DNA from: DATLZU01 sp051293835
GTDB lineage: Bacteria; Nitrospirota; Nitrospiria; Nitrospirales; Nitrospiraceae
Length of the DNA: 64,000 bases
Reading direction: 5' to 3'
Assembly (NCBI GenBank): GCA_051293835.1
Contig: JBPKMA010000005.1
Coordinates: 62,001-126,000 of the forward strand
The notes below the pieces were generated by a model. It saw only the letters and a list, made by a program, of their open reading frames with translations. It was not told the origin of the DNA and did no database searches. Positions within the stretch are counted from its first letter, which is position 1. Each line of letters begins with the position of its first letter. The position numbers were made by a program, and so were the translations under genes. Shown piece after piece: positions 35,668 through 44,247 of the stretch.

Positions 35668-38322
35668 ATGATGCTTCATTCTTTCGAGATCCCGATCCTT
35701 TTAGAAGAACACGCAGGCATTCCCAGGAAACAGGAACCTGTGACGCTCGGAATTCCTTTTCCTAAGGGAGCGATTCGATCTTTAAGGGATTTCTCATTGA
35801 TCGATCCAGACGAAAACCATGTGCCTTTACAGGTCCGCGAATTAGCCCGATGGTACGACGGTAGTCTGAAATGGGTGCTGCTCGATTTTCTCGCCGACGC
35901 AGCACCTCACCGCGCAACACAGTACCACCTTCGAGCGGGACCGCATCCCCCGGCACTCATTACCTATCCCCGATTATCTGTCACACAACACGGCGCCGGC
36001 ATCGAGGTTGACACCGGATTGGCCGTGTTTCACATTGAAACTGGCGGAGTCGGTTTCTTTTCAAGCGTGAAACTGTCGGGCGTTGAGATATGGGACAGCG
36101 CGATCAGCGGGGTGGCTCTAACGGATGACGCAGGTGCTCCATATTGCAAGCAAATCGCCAACGTCGTGGTCGAGTCGGACGGACCGATCAGGGCGACTGT
36201 GAGGTTGGACGGAAGTTTCCGATATCAAAACGGAGCGCTGCATTCAGAGTTCGTCTCCCGTCTGCACTTTTTTGCCGGAACTGGTTTGGTCCGGTTCCAA
36301 TTCACACTCCGTAACCCTCGGGCAGCTCGGCACCCACGAGGATTGTGGGATTTGGGAGACCCTGGCTCGATCTATTTTAAGGACCTTTCGCTTTCGATCG
36401 GCCTCCGATGCGCCGATACCCGTCGGTTGCAGTGGATTGCCGAACCGCTGCAGGCGGCGCAATCATGTCAGTATGAACGTTTCCAGATTTATCAGGATTC
36501 AAGCGGCGGACAAAACTGGAAAAGCCGCAACCATGTGAATCGGTTCGGAATCGTTCCGAATAGTTTCAAGGGCTACCGCGTGATGGGAGACGGCGTTGAT
36601 GTCGCGCAGGGAAGTCGGGCCACGCCGATCGTGGCTCTATCTACTGGGCTGGCGACGGTCGCCGCGACCGTGGAGCGGTTTTGGCAAAATTTTCCGAAAC
36701 GACTAGAAATCGCAGGATACGCGATCCGGATTGGTCTGTTCCCCGATGCGTATCGAGATGTCTTCGAGCTGCAGGGCGGAGAACAAAAAACCCACGACGT
36801 GTGGCTGCATTTCGGAGAAGGTAACTCATCGATCTCGACTCTTCAGTGGATGAATCATCGTATTCTGGCTCGTACCACTCCCGATTGGTACGCCGACGCC
36901 CAGGTCTTTGCCTTTTTCCTGCCGACTGACAGGCAACCGGTTGAGAACAAAGAACTCGCTTTGGCCAGCGACCTGATCAACAGTGCTGTCCATGGCGACA
37001 ATACGTTCTTTCACAGACGGGAAATCATCGACGAATACGGGTGGAGACACTTTGGAGATTTGTACGCCGATCATGAAGCCGTCAATCAAAAAGATGGCCC
37101 CCCTCTTGTCGCTCATTACAACAATCAGTACGACGTGGTCCATGGCGCGCTCGTGCAATATTGCCGAAGCGGCGATCACCGGTGGTTCTTGCTGGCCGAC
37201 GATCTCGCAAAGCATGTCATAGACATCGATATCTATCACACCAGTGAGGATCGACCGGCCGTCAACGGAGGACTGTTTTGGCATACCGATCACTACACCG
37301 ATGCTGGGACCGCCACGCATCGTTCGTTTTCACGAACAAGCCCGCAGGCTGCAAGATCACCGGGATACGGGGGAGGTCCGGCCTGCGAGCATAACTATAC
37401 AACGGGGTTGCTGTATTACTATTACCTGACGGGAAATCCTCAAGCCTACGACGCCGTGATCACCTTGGCCGATTGGGTCATCAACATGGACGATGGGTCG
37501 ACGCGGCCCTTCGGCTTCTTGGACCGGCGCCCGACCGGCTACTGTACGTTAACCGCTACGCCTGGCTATCACGGTCCAGGACGTGGAGCAGGAAATTCCA
37601 TCAATGCTTTGATCGACGCCTATACACTAACTGGAGCCATTCGATATCTCAAACGAGCCGAACTGTTGATTCGCCGTTGCATTCACCCACACGACGATAT
37701 AGAAGATCGGAACCTCAAAGACGTTGAACGGCGATGGTCTTACACCGTGTTTCTCAGCGTGTTGGGGAAGTATCTCGATCTGAAGATCGAACAGGATGCT
37801 CGAGATTACATGTATGCCTATGCGAGAGCGAGTCTGCTTCACTATGCACAATGGATGCTTGAACATGAAGTGCCGTACAAGAGCGTGCTTCACAAAGTGG
37901 AAATTCCTACTGAAACATGGCCGGCTCAGGATATCAGGAAAGCCACGGTTTTCCACTGGGCAGCCAAGCACTCGCGTGGCGCTCTTCGGGAGTCTTTTCG
38001 CTCGAGGGCCTCGTTTTATTTCGCAGCCAGTGTGAGGGATCTCCTCTCTTTTCCTACGTGCCGATTGACCAGGCCTATCGTTATTGTCTTGGGCAACGCG
38101 TACATTCACGCCTACTGCCTTGTCCAAGGTGAGGGAACAGCTCCTGAGCCTTTGGGGCAGTACGATTTTGGTCGGCCTCAGTCGTTTAAGTATCAATTCT
38201 ATGAGCTCTATCGCGCGAGGGACTGGATTCGCCGGCTGCTCGGACGTCTGGAAGAGTTCACATGTCGCACGTGGTTTTGCCCATCAGGTTCTCGCAACGC
38301 CACCGAGGATCGTTATGCCTGA
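35668..38322 (+). CDS. Large RIFT-barrel / exo-rhamnogalacturonan-lyase-like protein (YetA-like)
   Basis: 884 residues, no signal peptide or membrane helix visible. The N-terminus (VTLGIPFPKGAIRSLRDFSLIDPD, LARWYDGSLKWVLLDF) matches the RIFT-barrel region found at the start of PcRGLX/YetA-like proteins. The middle and C-terminal parts are rich in short aromatic motifs typical of an alpha/alpha toroid (AHYNNQYDVVHGALVQY; PACEHNYTTGLLYYYYLTG; YHGPGRGAGNSINALIDAYTLTG). Lyases of this kind depolymerise glycans. As a cytoplasmic protein in a biosynthetic operon it could instead act on a lipid-linked intermediate or be exported by an unseen route. The start has no obvious ribosome site. Family call is moderate. 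Confidence 0.6.
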   Translation: MMLHSFEIPILLEEHAGIPRKQEPVTLGIPFPKGAIRSLRDFSLIDPDENHVPLQVRELARWYDGSLKWVLLDFLADAAPHRATQYHLRAGPHPPALITYPRLSVTQHGAGIEVDTGLAVFHIETGGVGFFSSVKLSGVEIWDSAISGVALTDDAGAPYCKQIANVVVESDGPIRATVRLDGSFRYQNGALHSEFVSRLHFFAGTGLVRFQFTLRNPRAARHPRGLWDLGDPGSIYFKDLSLSIGLRCADTRRLQWIAEPLQAAQSCQYERFQIYQDSSGGQNWKSRNHVNRFGIVPNSFKGYRVMGDGVDVAQGSRATPIVALSTGLATVAATVERFWQNFPKRLEIAGYAIRIGLFPDAYRDVFELQGGEQKTHDVWLHFGEGNSSISTLQWMNHRILARTTPDWYADAQVFAFFLPTDRQPVENKELALASDLINSAVHGDNTFFHRREIIDEYGWRHFGDLYADHEAVNQKDGPPLVAHYNNQYDVVHGALVQYCRSGDHRWFLLADDLAKHVIDIDIYHTSEDRPAVNGGLFWHTDHYTDAGTATHRSFSRTSPQAARSPGYGGGPACEHNYTTGLLYYYYLTGNPQAYDAVITLADWVINMDDGSTRPFGFLDRRPTGYCTLTATPGYHGPGRGAGNSINALIDAYTLTGAIRYLKRAELLIRRCIHPHDDIEDRNLKDVERRWSYTVFLSVLGKYLDLKIEQDARDYMYAYARASLLHYAQWMLEHEVPYKSVLHKVEIPTETWPAQDIRKATVFHWAAKHSRGALRESFRSRASFYFAASVRDLLSFPTCRLTRPIVIVLGNAYIHAYCLVQGEGTAPEPLGQYDFGRPQSFKYQFYELYRARDWIRRLLGRLEEFTCRTWFCPSGSRNATEDRYA

Positions 38323-39502
38323 AGTCAGGCTCTTAGAAGTGCGCAATACCTACAAATGGGGCGGCGGTCCCGATAAAACCATTCTGCTCTCGGCGTCGCT
38401 GCACGACCGATCCCGTGTGTCGCCAGTGGTGGCTTACATTCGAGATGTCCGTGATCGAGAGTTCACGATTACTCAAAAGGCGCGCGAGCTTGGCTTGACC
38501 TATCATGAAATTCCAGAGCGGGGAAAATTCGACCCAAGCGTTCTGTTGGCGTTGCGGAAGCTGATCATCGAGCATGATATCAATCTCATTCATCCGCACG
38601 ATTATAAAAGCGATCTTTTTTGTTACTTGGTCAGCCGCTCGCTACGGAAGAAATCGCTTACATTGATTTCTACTGCCCACAATTGGGCCATGATGGGTTT
38701 TCGAGGAGAACTCTATAGGCGATTGGACTTGCTCATCATGCGGTACTTTGACCACCTGATTGCCGTTTCCGACGCCACAAAATCTGCAATGGTGAATGCG
38801 GGCCTTCCGTCCGAAAAAATCACGGTGATCCATAACGCTATCGACACTACTGTTTGGGCTCCACGGGCCACAAACACGTTTAGATCGGAATTTGGGTTGG
38901 AAGGGGTTTTTCCCTTGATTGGTTATGTCGGACGAATAACAGAGGAGAAGGACCTCCGGACATGGCTTCGGGTTGCGGCGAACATTGCGCAGCAATACCC
39001 CGAAGCGCGGTTTGTGATAGTCGGAGACGGGGCAAGTCCGCGGCTTTACTGCGAACTTCAAGAATGGGCGGCCGTTCTGAAAATCGCTGATCGGGTTGTC
39101 TTTACAGGTTATAGACAGGATCTGCAGAACATCTATGCGGCATTAGACGTGTTTTTTATGACCTCTTGCCGGGAAGGACTGTCCAACAGCATTCTGGAGG
39201 CCATGGCTATGGGGGTACCCGTAGTAGCCACCAATGCCGGGGGCACTGCAGAGTTGATAGAGAATGGAACCAGCGGATATCTCTTACCGGTCGGCGATTC
39301 GATGGGCATGACCGAAACCCTTATGAAATTGCTTGGTGATCCGCGCCTGCGCACCCAAATGGCCATGGCTGCGAGAAAACGGGTGGAGGAGAGATTCTCC
39401 TTTCAATTACGATTGCGTCGCATTGAAGCTCTCTACGAACAGTTGGTCCGTGAAAAGACAAGCACCATGAACCTAGGGAAAACAGCGCACCTTCGCGCAT
39501 AG
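38315..39502 (+). CDS. Family 4 glycosyltransferase
   Basis: 395 residues from ATG 38315, overlapping the preceding stop by 8 bases; a longer in-frame start at 38084 would lie inside that gene. Acceptor half: RNTYKWGGGPDKTILL, IHPHDYKSDLFCYLV, STAHNWAMMGFRGELYRRLD. Donor half: LIGYVGRITEEKDLRTWLRVA, FVIVGDGASPRLYCELQ and the nucleotide-sugar site EGLSNSILEAMAMGVPVVAT with E-x7-E. The last gene before the IS256 relic; its stop lies about 90 bases from the relic's left end, so the gene is intact. Confidence 0.88.
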   Translation: MPEVRLLEVRNTYKWGGGPDKTILLSASLHDRSRVSPVVAYIRDVRDREFTITQKARELGLTYHEIPERGKFDPSVLLALRKLIIEHDINLIHPHDYKSDLFCYLVSRSLRKKSLTLISTAHNWAMMGFRGELYRRLDLLIMRYFDHLIAVSDATKSAMVNAGLPSEKITVIHNAIDTTVWAPRATNTFRSEFGLEGVFPLIGYVGRITEEKDLRTWLRVAANIAQQYPEARFVIVGDGASPRLYCELQEWAAVLKIADRVVFTGYRQDLQNIYAALDVFFMTSCREGLSNSILEAMAMGVPVVATNAGGTAELIENGTSGYLLPVGDSMGMTETLMKLLGDPRLRTQMAMAARKRVEERFSFQLRLRRIEALYEQLVREKTSTMNLGKTAHLRA

Positions 39503-39555
39503 CGCACCCCAATTCTTACAGCCTCTTCTGATTACCCGACGCTTGCAGCGATTGG

Positions 39556-39587
39556 TGATCACAGCAGATCTTGATCACAGCAGATCT
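39556..39587. repeat. Two-copy 16-bp tandem repeat beside the IS relic
   Basis: The unit TGATCACAGCAGATCT occurs twice head to tail (39556-39571 and 39572-39587), nine bases before the left end of the IS256-family relic. Each unit contains TGATCA and AGATCT palindromes. It may be a slippage product or a trace of an insertion event. The rest of 39503-39595 shows nothing else. Confidence 0.7.
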
Positions 39588-39595
39588 GAAGGGGA

Positions 39596-40695
39596 GAGGT
39601 ATACACAGAAGGTGTGGAAGGAGGAAAAGGGGGGCCACCTTTCGGGTGACTAACCCCCCGGGCCGGGACCTGGTCAAGAAAGGAGGCCCCGCCGTGAAGA
39701 GCAGCGAGGAGGGACCGGAGTCGAGTCAAGGCCTCGGTGGAACTATCGGGAGGAGTTTGTACGTGACCACATCCAGCAGGTTGTGCAGCGGCTGTGAGTG
39801 GAAGCGGTCCCGGTTCGGCTGGGCTGGGCGAAGTCGGCGCGGCGGGGTCTCACATCAGTCATCTGCTGCCGTTGTTCCAGCGCTGGAGTAAGCGGGGCAG
39901 CGCGCTGGTGCCGCAGTGGTATCGGCATGGATTGACGCTCGGCGATTGCGAGCTAGCGCGGCGGGGGCGGTTGGGTGAGGGGTGCCCTGGTTGCCCGCCT
40001 CACTCCCGCGGCGCAAGGCGCGGGGACAGGATGAGGATGTCACGGGGAAGCAGTGGCGCCTCGACACCCGGGAAAGTTATCTTCGGGTGGGCCGATGGGC
40101 TGGATATCAAAGCCGGGCTGGCGCGCAGACCACGGCAGCGCTCCTCGTCTGATCGGGGCGCTCACGGATGGCCGCAAGGTCGTGCTCCCGATGGAGAGCG
40201 GCCAGCGCAAGTCGAAGGAATATCGAAGGAATCCTGGGGAGCGGTGCTGCGCGATCGGCGAAGCCGGGAGCTGAAGCCCTGGCGCTGCCCGCTCGCCGAT
40301 GGCCACGTGGGGAGCTGGGCAGCTCTCGTCGAACAGCCACCGATGGCGGCGGAGCAGCGGGGCTGGCCCCATCGCCTCGTCAAGGGGCTGGCTGCCATTC
40401 CCACGCCCCCAGGCCGCGGCGACGACGCGGTTGACCCCCTGGCCCTAGGCTGAGACCCAAGCGGGATGTGAACGGTGCGAGACCAGTGCAGTCGCCGGTA
40501 CCGCACAAGGGCCCCGCAAGCCGTCGAGCGCTGACACACCGCTTGGGAGCGCCTCGTTCCGGTCTTTCAGGTCCAGCGGGAGCAGTGGCAGCATCTGCGC
40601 ACGACCACCGGGGTCGAGTCGCGTTTGCGGCGGTGCGGCTGCGGACGACGGCGGGCAAGGGGTTCAAGCAGGTCGAGTCCGCTTGACAAGACCTC
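39596..40695 (+). mobile_element. Degenerate IS256-family element, copy 1
   Basis: GC-rich stretch in which all frames are short, yet pieces of a mutator/IS256 transposase can be read in order: REEFVRDHIQQVVQRL (about 39740-39793), a short downstream GDCELARRGRLGEG block (39940-39985), WADGLDIKAG and GALTDGRKVVLPMESGQRKS (40090-40215), SWGAVLRDRRSRELKPWR, then HLRTTTGVESR and AAVRLRTTAGKGFKQVES (to 40681). Several frameshifts and stops break it. The left boundary GAGGTATACACAG and right boundary CTTGACAAGACCTC are shared with copy 2 at 51302-52098. The transposase C-terminus is missing here. No target-site duplication was found. Confidence 0.75.
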
Positions 40696-40708
40696 AACTG
40701 GAGGGCTC

Positions 40709-42553
40709 ATGAACAGCATTCTAGGAATTTCAGCGTACTATCACGATAGCGCGGCGTGTCTGGTCACCGATGGGGAGATCGTGGCGGCTGCCCAGGAAGA
40801 GCGCTTTACACGTAAAAAACACGATCCCCGCTTTCCCATTCATGCGGTTCGCTATTGTCTAAAAGAAGGCGGTGTGTCTCTTTCGGATCTTAAGTACATC
40901 GTCTTTTACGATAAGCCGCTCGTGAAATTCGAGCGGATACTTGAAACCTACTTGGCCTACGCTCCCCAAGGCGTGCGCTCGTTCATCGTTTCAATGCCTG
41001 TCTGGCTCAAGGAGAAATTGTTGCTCAAGAATCTTCTACAAAAGGAATTACTTTCAACTGGCTCCTGCACATCCAGACAAGATCTTCCTCCTATTCTGTT
41101 TTGTGAGCATCATGAATCGCATGCAGCTTCAGCTTTCTATCCCTCGCCGTTCGATCAGGCGGCGGTTTTGTGCATGGATGGGGTGGGTGAGTGGGCGACC
41201 ACTTCCGCGTGGCTGGGCAACGGCAATACGTTGACGCCACTGTGGGAAATTCCGTTTCCTCATTCTCTGGGATTGCTGTATTCCGCGTTCACCTATTACA
41301 CGGGATTTAAGGTTAATTCCGGCGAGTACAAGGTCATGGGCTTGGCTCCGTATGGTGAGCCGAAATACGTAAAAGCGATTCTTGATCACTTGATCGATTT
41401 GAAAGCCGACGGCACCTTCCGGCTCAACATGGAGTACTTCGATTATTGCACCGGACTGAAAATGACAGGAGCGAAATTCGACGAGCTGTTTGGCGGACCG
41501 CCGCGCAAGCCGGAGAGCAAACTGACCCAGCGCGAAATGGATCTCGCTCGGTCCATCCAAGAGGTGACAGAAGAAGTGATGCTTCGTCTGAGCCGAACTC
41601 TTTATCATGAAACCGGCTGCGATTATCTATGCTTGGCAGGAGGTGTCGCCTTAAACTGTGTGGGAAACGGCCGCATCCTGCGCGAGGGGCCGTACAAGGG
41701 ACTCTGGATTCAACCAGCAGCGGGAGATGCCGGTGGCGCAGTCGGGGCGGCCTTAGCGGCCTGGCATCAATATGAAGAGCGTCCGCGGAAAGCGAACGGC
41801 TATGATCAAATGAAAGGCGGTTTCTTGGGACCTTCCTTTTCAAATGACCAAATCGAGCAGTTCCTCAAAAAACTTGATGCTCCATATGAGGTCATCCCTG
41901 ACAGCCGACTGTTTGATCACATTGCCGACGAACTCGCAGCGGGCAAAGTTGTCGGTTGGTTCCAAGGTCGTATGGAATTTGGTCCCAGAGCCCTTGGTGC
42001 GCGCAGCATCTTAGGCGATCCCCGTAATCCCAAGATGCAATCGGTGATGAATCTCAAGATTAAATATAGAGAGTCGTTCCGTCCTTTTGCCCCCTCAGTT
42101 CTTCGAGAGCGTGTGTCGGATTACTTTGATCTGAACACAGATAGTCCTTACATGCTTCTCGTGGCGCCTGTTCTTGAACGCCGGCGTCTTCCCCTTCCGG
42201 CCAATCACACTAGGCTGTGGGGCATTGACCTGCTAAACGTGCCTCGTTCGGATATCCCCGCCGTCACTCATCTGGACTATTCAGCTCGTGTCCAAACCGT
42301 TCAGCGAGAAACTAACCCTCGCTACTACCAACTTCTTAAAGCCTTTGAGGCTAGAACGGGCTGCGCGGTATTGGTGAACACCTCATTCAATGTTCGAGGC
42401 GAGCCGATCGTTTGCACGCCGGAAGACGCTTACCGTTGTTTTATGCGGACCGAGATGGATATTCTCGTTCTTGAAAACTGTGTGCTGACAAAATCAAAAC
42501 AGAAGCCGCTCCAGGGTGATACGAATTGGCAAAACGAATTCGAACTCGATTGA
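40709..42553 (+). CDS. Carbamoyltransferase 2 (NodU/CmcH/TobZ family)
   Basis: 614 residues from ATG 40709, after ACTGGAGGGCTC; the gene begins 14 bases downstream of the IS256 relic, so its promoter region was replaced by IS sequence. Kae1-like domain: ILGISAYYHDSAACLV, HHESHAASAFY (His134-His138), AGGVALNCVGNGR; YrdC-like half after MEFGPRALGARSILGDPR. Nearly every motif matches carbamoyltransferase 1, so the two probably share chemistry and differ in acceptor. Followed 9 bases later by SxtJ and then DUF5989, a set repeated in fused form behind carbamoyltransferase 1. Confidence 0.92.
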   Translation: MNSILGISAYYHDSAACLVTDGEIVAAAQEERFTRKKHDPRFPIHAVRYCLKEGGVSLSDLKYIVFYDKPLVKFERILETYLAYAPQGVRSFIVSMPVWLKEKLLLKNLLQKELLSTGSCTSRQDLPPILFCEHHESHAASAFYPSPFDQAAVLCMDGVGEWATTSAWLGNGNTLTPLWEIPFPHSLGLLYSAFTYYTGFKVNSGEYKVMGLAPYGEPKYVKAILDHLIDLKADGTFRLNMEYFDYCTGLKMTGAKFDELFGGPPRKPESKLTQREMDLARSIQEVTEEVMLRLSRTLYHETGCDYLCLAGGVALNCVGNGRILREGPYKGLWIQPAAGDAGGAVGAALAAWHQYEERPRKANGYDQMKGGFLGPSFSNDQIEQFLKKLDAPYEVIPDSRLFDHIADELAAGKVVGWFQGRMEFGPRALGARSILGDPRNPKMQSVMNLKIKYRESFRPFAPSVLRERVSDYFDLNTDSPYMLLVAPVLERRRLPLPANHTRLWGIDLLNVPRSDIPAVTHLDYSARVQTVQRETNPRYYQLLKAFEARTGCAVLVNTSFNVRGEPIVCTPEDAYRCFMRTEMDILVLENCVLTKSKQKPLQGDTNWQNEFELD

Positions 42554-42562
42554 GGCTGTCCC

Positions 42563-42958
42563 ATGGAACAGGAAAACGCGACAAAAGAACTGCGCACCTT
42601 TGGTTTGTTGGTTGGTGGCATCTTTCTGGTCATCGGACTCTGGCCACTGATGTGGCGGGGCGAAGAGCCGAGGATATGGGCCCTCTGCCTTGGCGGCGGA
42701 CTCGTCGGACTCGGAGGAGCGTTTCCTAGGACCTTGAAGCCCGTCTACGTAATGTGGACGAAGCTAGGGCATATCGTTGGGTTGATCAATACTCGAATTA
42801 TATTAGGCATCGTCTTTTTTGGTCTGATCACCCCCATAGGATTAGCCATGCGCCTCTTTGGGCGGGATGCAATGCGCCGTGGATTTGTCAGCAATTCCCC
42901 AACGTATCGGGTCATTCGCCATCCACGACCGCGAACACACATGAAGCACCAATTTTAA
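42563..42958 (+). CDS. SxtJ family membrane protein
   Basis: 131 residues with three to four hydrophobic helices (FGLLVGGIFLVIGLWPLMW; ALCLGGGLVGLGGAF; IVFFGLITPIGLAMRLFG) and a basic tail. This size, helix order and position after a NodU-type carbamoyltransferase match the SxtJ family, first named from saxitoxin clusters and common in glycan loci. Function is unknown; being membrane-bound and always near the carbamoyltransferase, it may recruit the enzyme to a lipid-linked acceptor. The DUF5989 gene follows after 19 bases. Confidence 0.8.
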   Translation: MEQENATKELRTFGLLVGGIFLVIGLWPLMWRGEEPRIWALCLGGGLVGLGGAFPRTLKPVYVMWTKLGHIVGLINTRIILGIVFFGLITPIGLAMRLFGRDAMRRGFVSNSPTYRVIRHPRPRTHMKHQF

Positions 42959-42977
42959 AATTGAAAAGGATTCGAAC

Positions 42978-43130
42978 ATGGGTGAATTTCTTATAGAGTT
43001 ATGGGCATTTATGAGAGAGCGCAAAAAGTTTTGGCTGTTGCCTATCGTGCTAGTGTTGCTCCTCCTTGGCACCTTGATTGTCTTCACTCAGGGCTCCGCC
43101 GTCGCACCGTTTATTTATACTCTCTTTTGA
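42978..43130 (+). CDS. DUF5989 small membrane protein
   Basis: A 50-codon gene, easy to miss. It encodes MGEFLIELWAFMRERKKFW, a single strongly hydrophobic helix (LLPIVLVLLLLGTLIVF) and the tail SAVAPFIYTLF ending in TGA at 43128. All three parts fit the DUF5989 family of about 50 residues that accompanies SxtJ and NodU-type carbamoyltransferases. An AAAGGATTCGAAC ribosome site precedes ATG 42978. Function unknown; a single-pass membrane partner of the carbamoylation module is inference. The C-terminal FIYTLF reappears, as GIYTLF, at the end of the SxtJ-like protein at 15817. Confidence 0.85.
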   Translation: MGEFLIELWAFMRERKKFWLLPIVLVLLLLGTLIVFTQGSAVAPFIYTLF

Positions 43131-43142
43131 CGCAGAAGACCG

Positions 43143-44060
43143 ATGGACCGTCCCCAAAGAGCCCTGTCAGGAGACTTTCGATCGGCAATTGGCACCGCGA
43201 AGGCCGTTGCCATTCGCAGACTTGGCCAGTCGACTTATCTTGCTCCCCTCTCAGACAAGGACCGCCCGAATTCAGTGACCACCATCGCGCTCGAAGGGTG
43301 CCAGGGTAAACCTGTCACGGCCGTTTGTCAGGACGACCACCTCGGCCAAGCGCCGTATGCCCCGTGGCGTGATCAATTTCTCTTAGGTTGCCCAGCCGAC
43401 GGGACGCGAAGCGCGGCTCCAGCAGGGGAACGCCCGACTTAAGACGCTGGTCGGCGCACTCGCCGGGGAACTCACACCAAGCGATGAGGCGGGGGCTATG
43501 AGGCGTTGCCATTCGCCACCGCTTGCCCAGCGCCAGGCGCCGGTGCGGGAACGACTCCCGGCGCGGAAAGCATCGCCGGATCGGGCGCAAGGGCACTTGG
43601 CGGCGGGGCTAGCTGTCAACAAGGCGCGCGTCTTGCGGCTGAGGCGAGCGCCCGGGGTGCTCGGCCCGGGTCCCGCCAGCCGGCGACTCGGATACCAATG
43701 CGGAGCAAGCCCCGGCCGACGGCGCCAACGCAGGGGTGGGGGGCTTGACCCGACCCCGGTCAGGGGCAAGCCCCGCGGCGGGGTGTCTGTCGTCCTCGTG
43801 CTGGCCTGGGACCCGAAAAAGACCGTTGGCCCCTCCGTCGGCCTCCAGGCGCAGACGTCGCCGTGGCTGGCCGCGTGGGACGAGGCCGGGCAACGCCGGT
43901 TTCCACTCCAGAACGGCGTAGCGGGCTCGCACAGCAGCACTCCTCGGGCTCCGCGACTGGACCAGGCCGCTGGAATGGGAACAGGCGCTCGTCGCGTGGA
44001 TCGCGTGGTCGTGCAGCACTCGGGTATCGGTCCCCAGGCCAGGTCGAACAACCACTCAGC
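43143..44060 (+). mobile_element. Degenerate IS3-family element
   Basis: Readable pieces of both IS3 genes appear in order but in shifting frames. OrfA-like: TIALEGCQGKPVTAVC, APWRDQFLLG (HTH end) and RLKTLVGALAGELTPSDE (43269-43490). OrfB-like: VNKARVLRLRR, TRIPMRSKPRPTAPTQGWG, VVLVLAWDPKKTVG with GLQAQTSPWLAAWDEAGQRRFP (integrase core, about 43790-43905), then after an internal deletion LEWEQALVAWIA and ALGYRSPGQVE (43970-44048), the usual C-terminus. Boundaries are approximate and no clear inverted repeats were found. It separates the DUF5989 gene from the deacetylase gene. Confidence 0.72.
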
Positions 44061-44169
44061 CACAGCACGCAGTTCGTGGCTGCTTGATAAAAGCGGGAGC
44101 ACTCCATTGGTTCCTTCATCTCTGGGATCTTCTCAGGCTGGAACCGTGGCGTCGCACATTCATCGATCC

Positions 44170-44187
44170 AGATACTCGAGATACTCG
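44170..44187. repeat. Two-copy 9-bp tandem repeat
   Basis: AGATACTCG is repeated head to tail, immediately followed by AGGTAT, which makes a near-palindrome around CTCGAG. It lies between the IS3 relic and the deacetylase gene; the remainder of 44061-44247 shows nothing else I can name. Confidence 0.55.
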
Positions 44188-44247
44188 AGGTATATCGTAT
44201 TTCTAGGCTAGCCTTTTCTTTCAGGTAGAACTCAACTTTCTTTGATC

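Noticed and set aside
39794..40453. 219-codon plus-strand open frame
   Set aside because: A chance frame across the IS256 relic; transposase motifs appear in several frames, not this one alone.
39588..40703. Target-site duplications around the IS256 relics
   Set aside because: The eight bases flanking each side of both copies do not match within or between copies.
43383..44102. Long overlapping open frames on both strands (about 239 codons each)
   Set aside because: They cross the GC-rich IS3 relic; conserved pieces shift frame, so neither is a gene.
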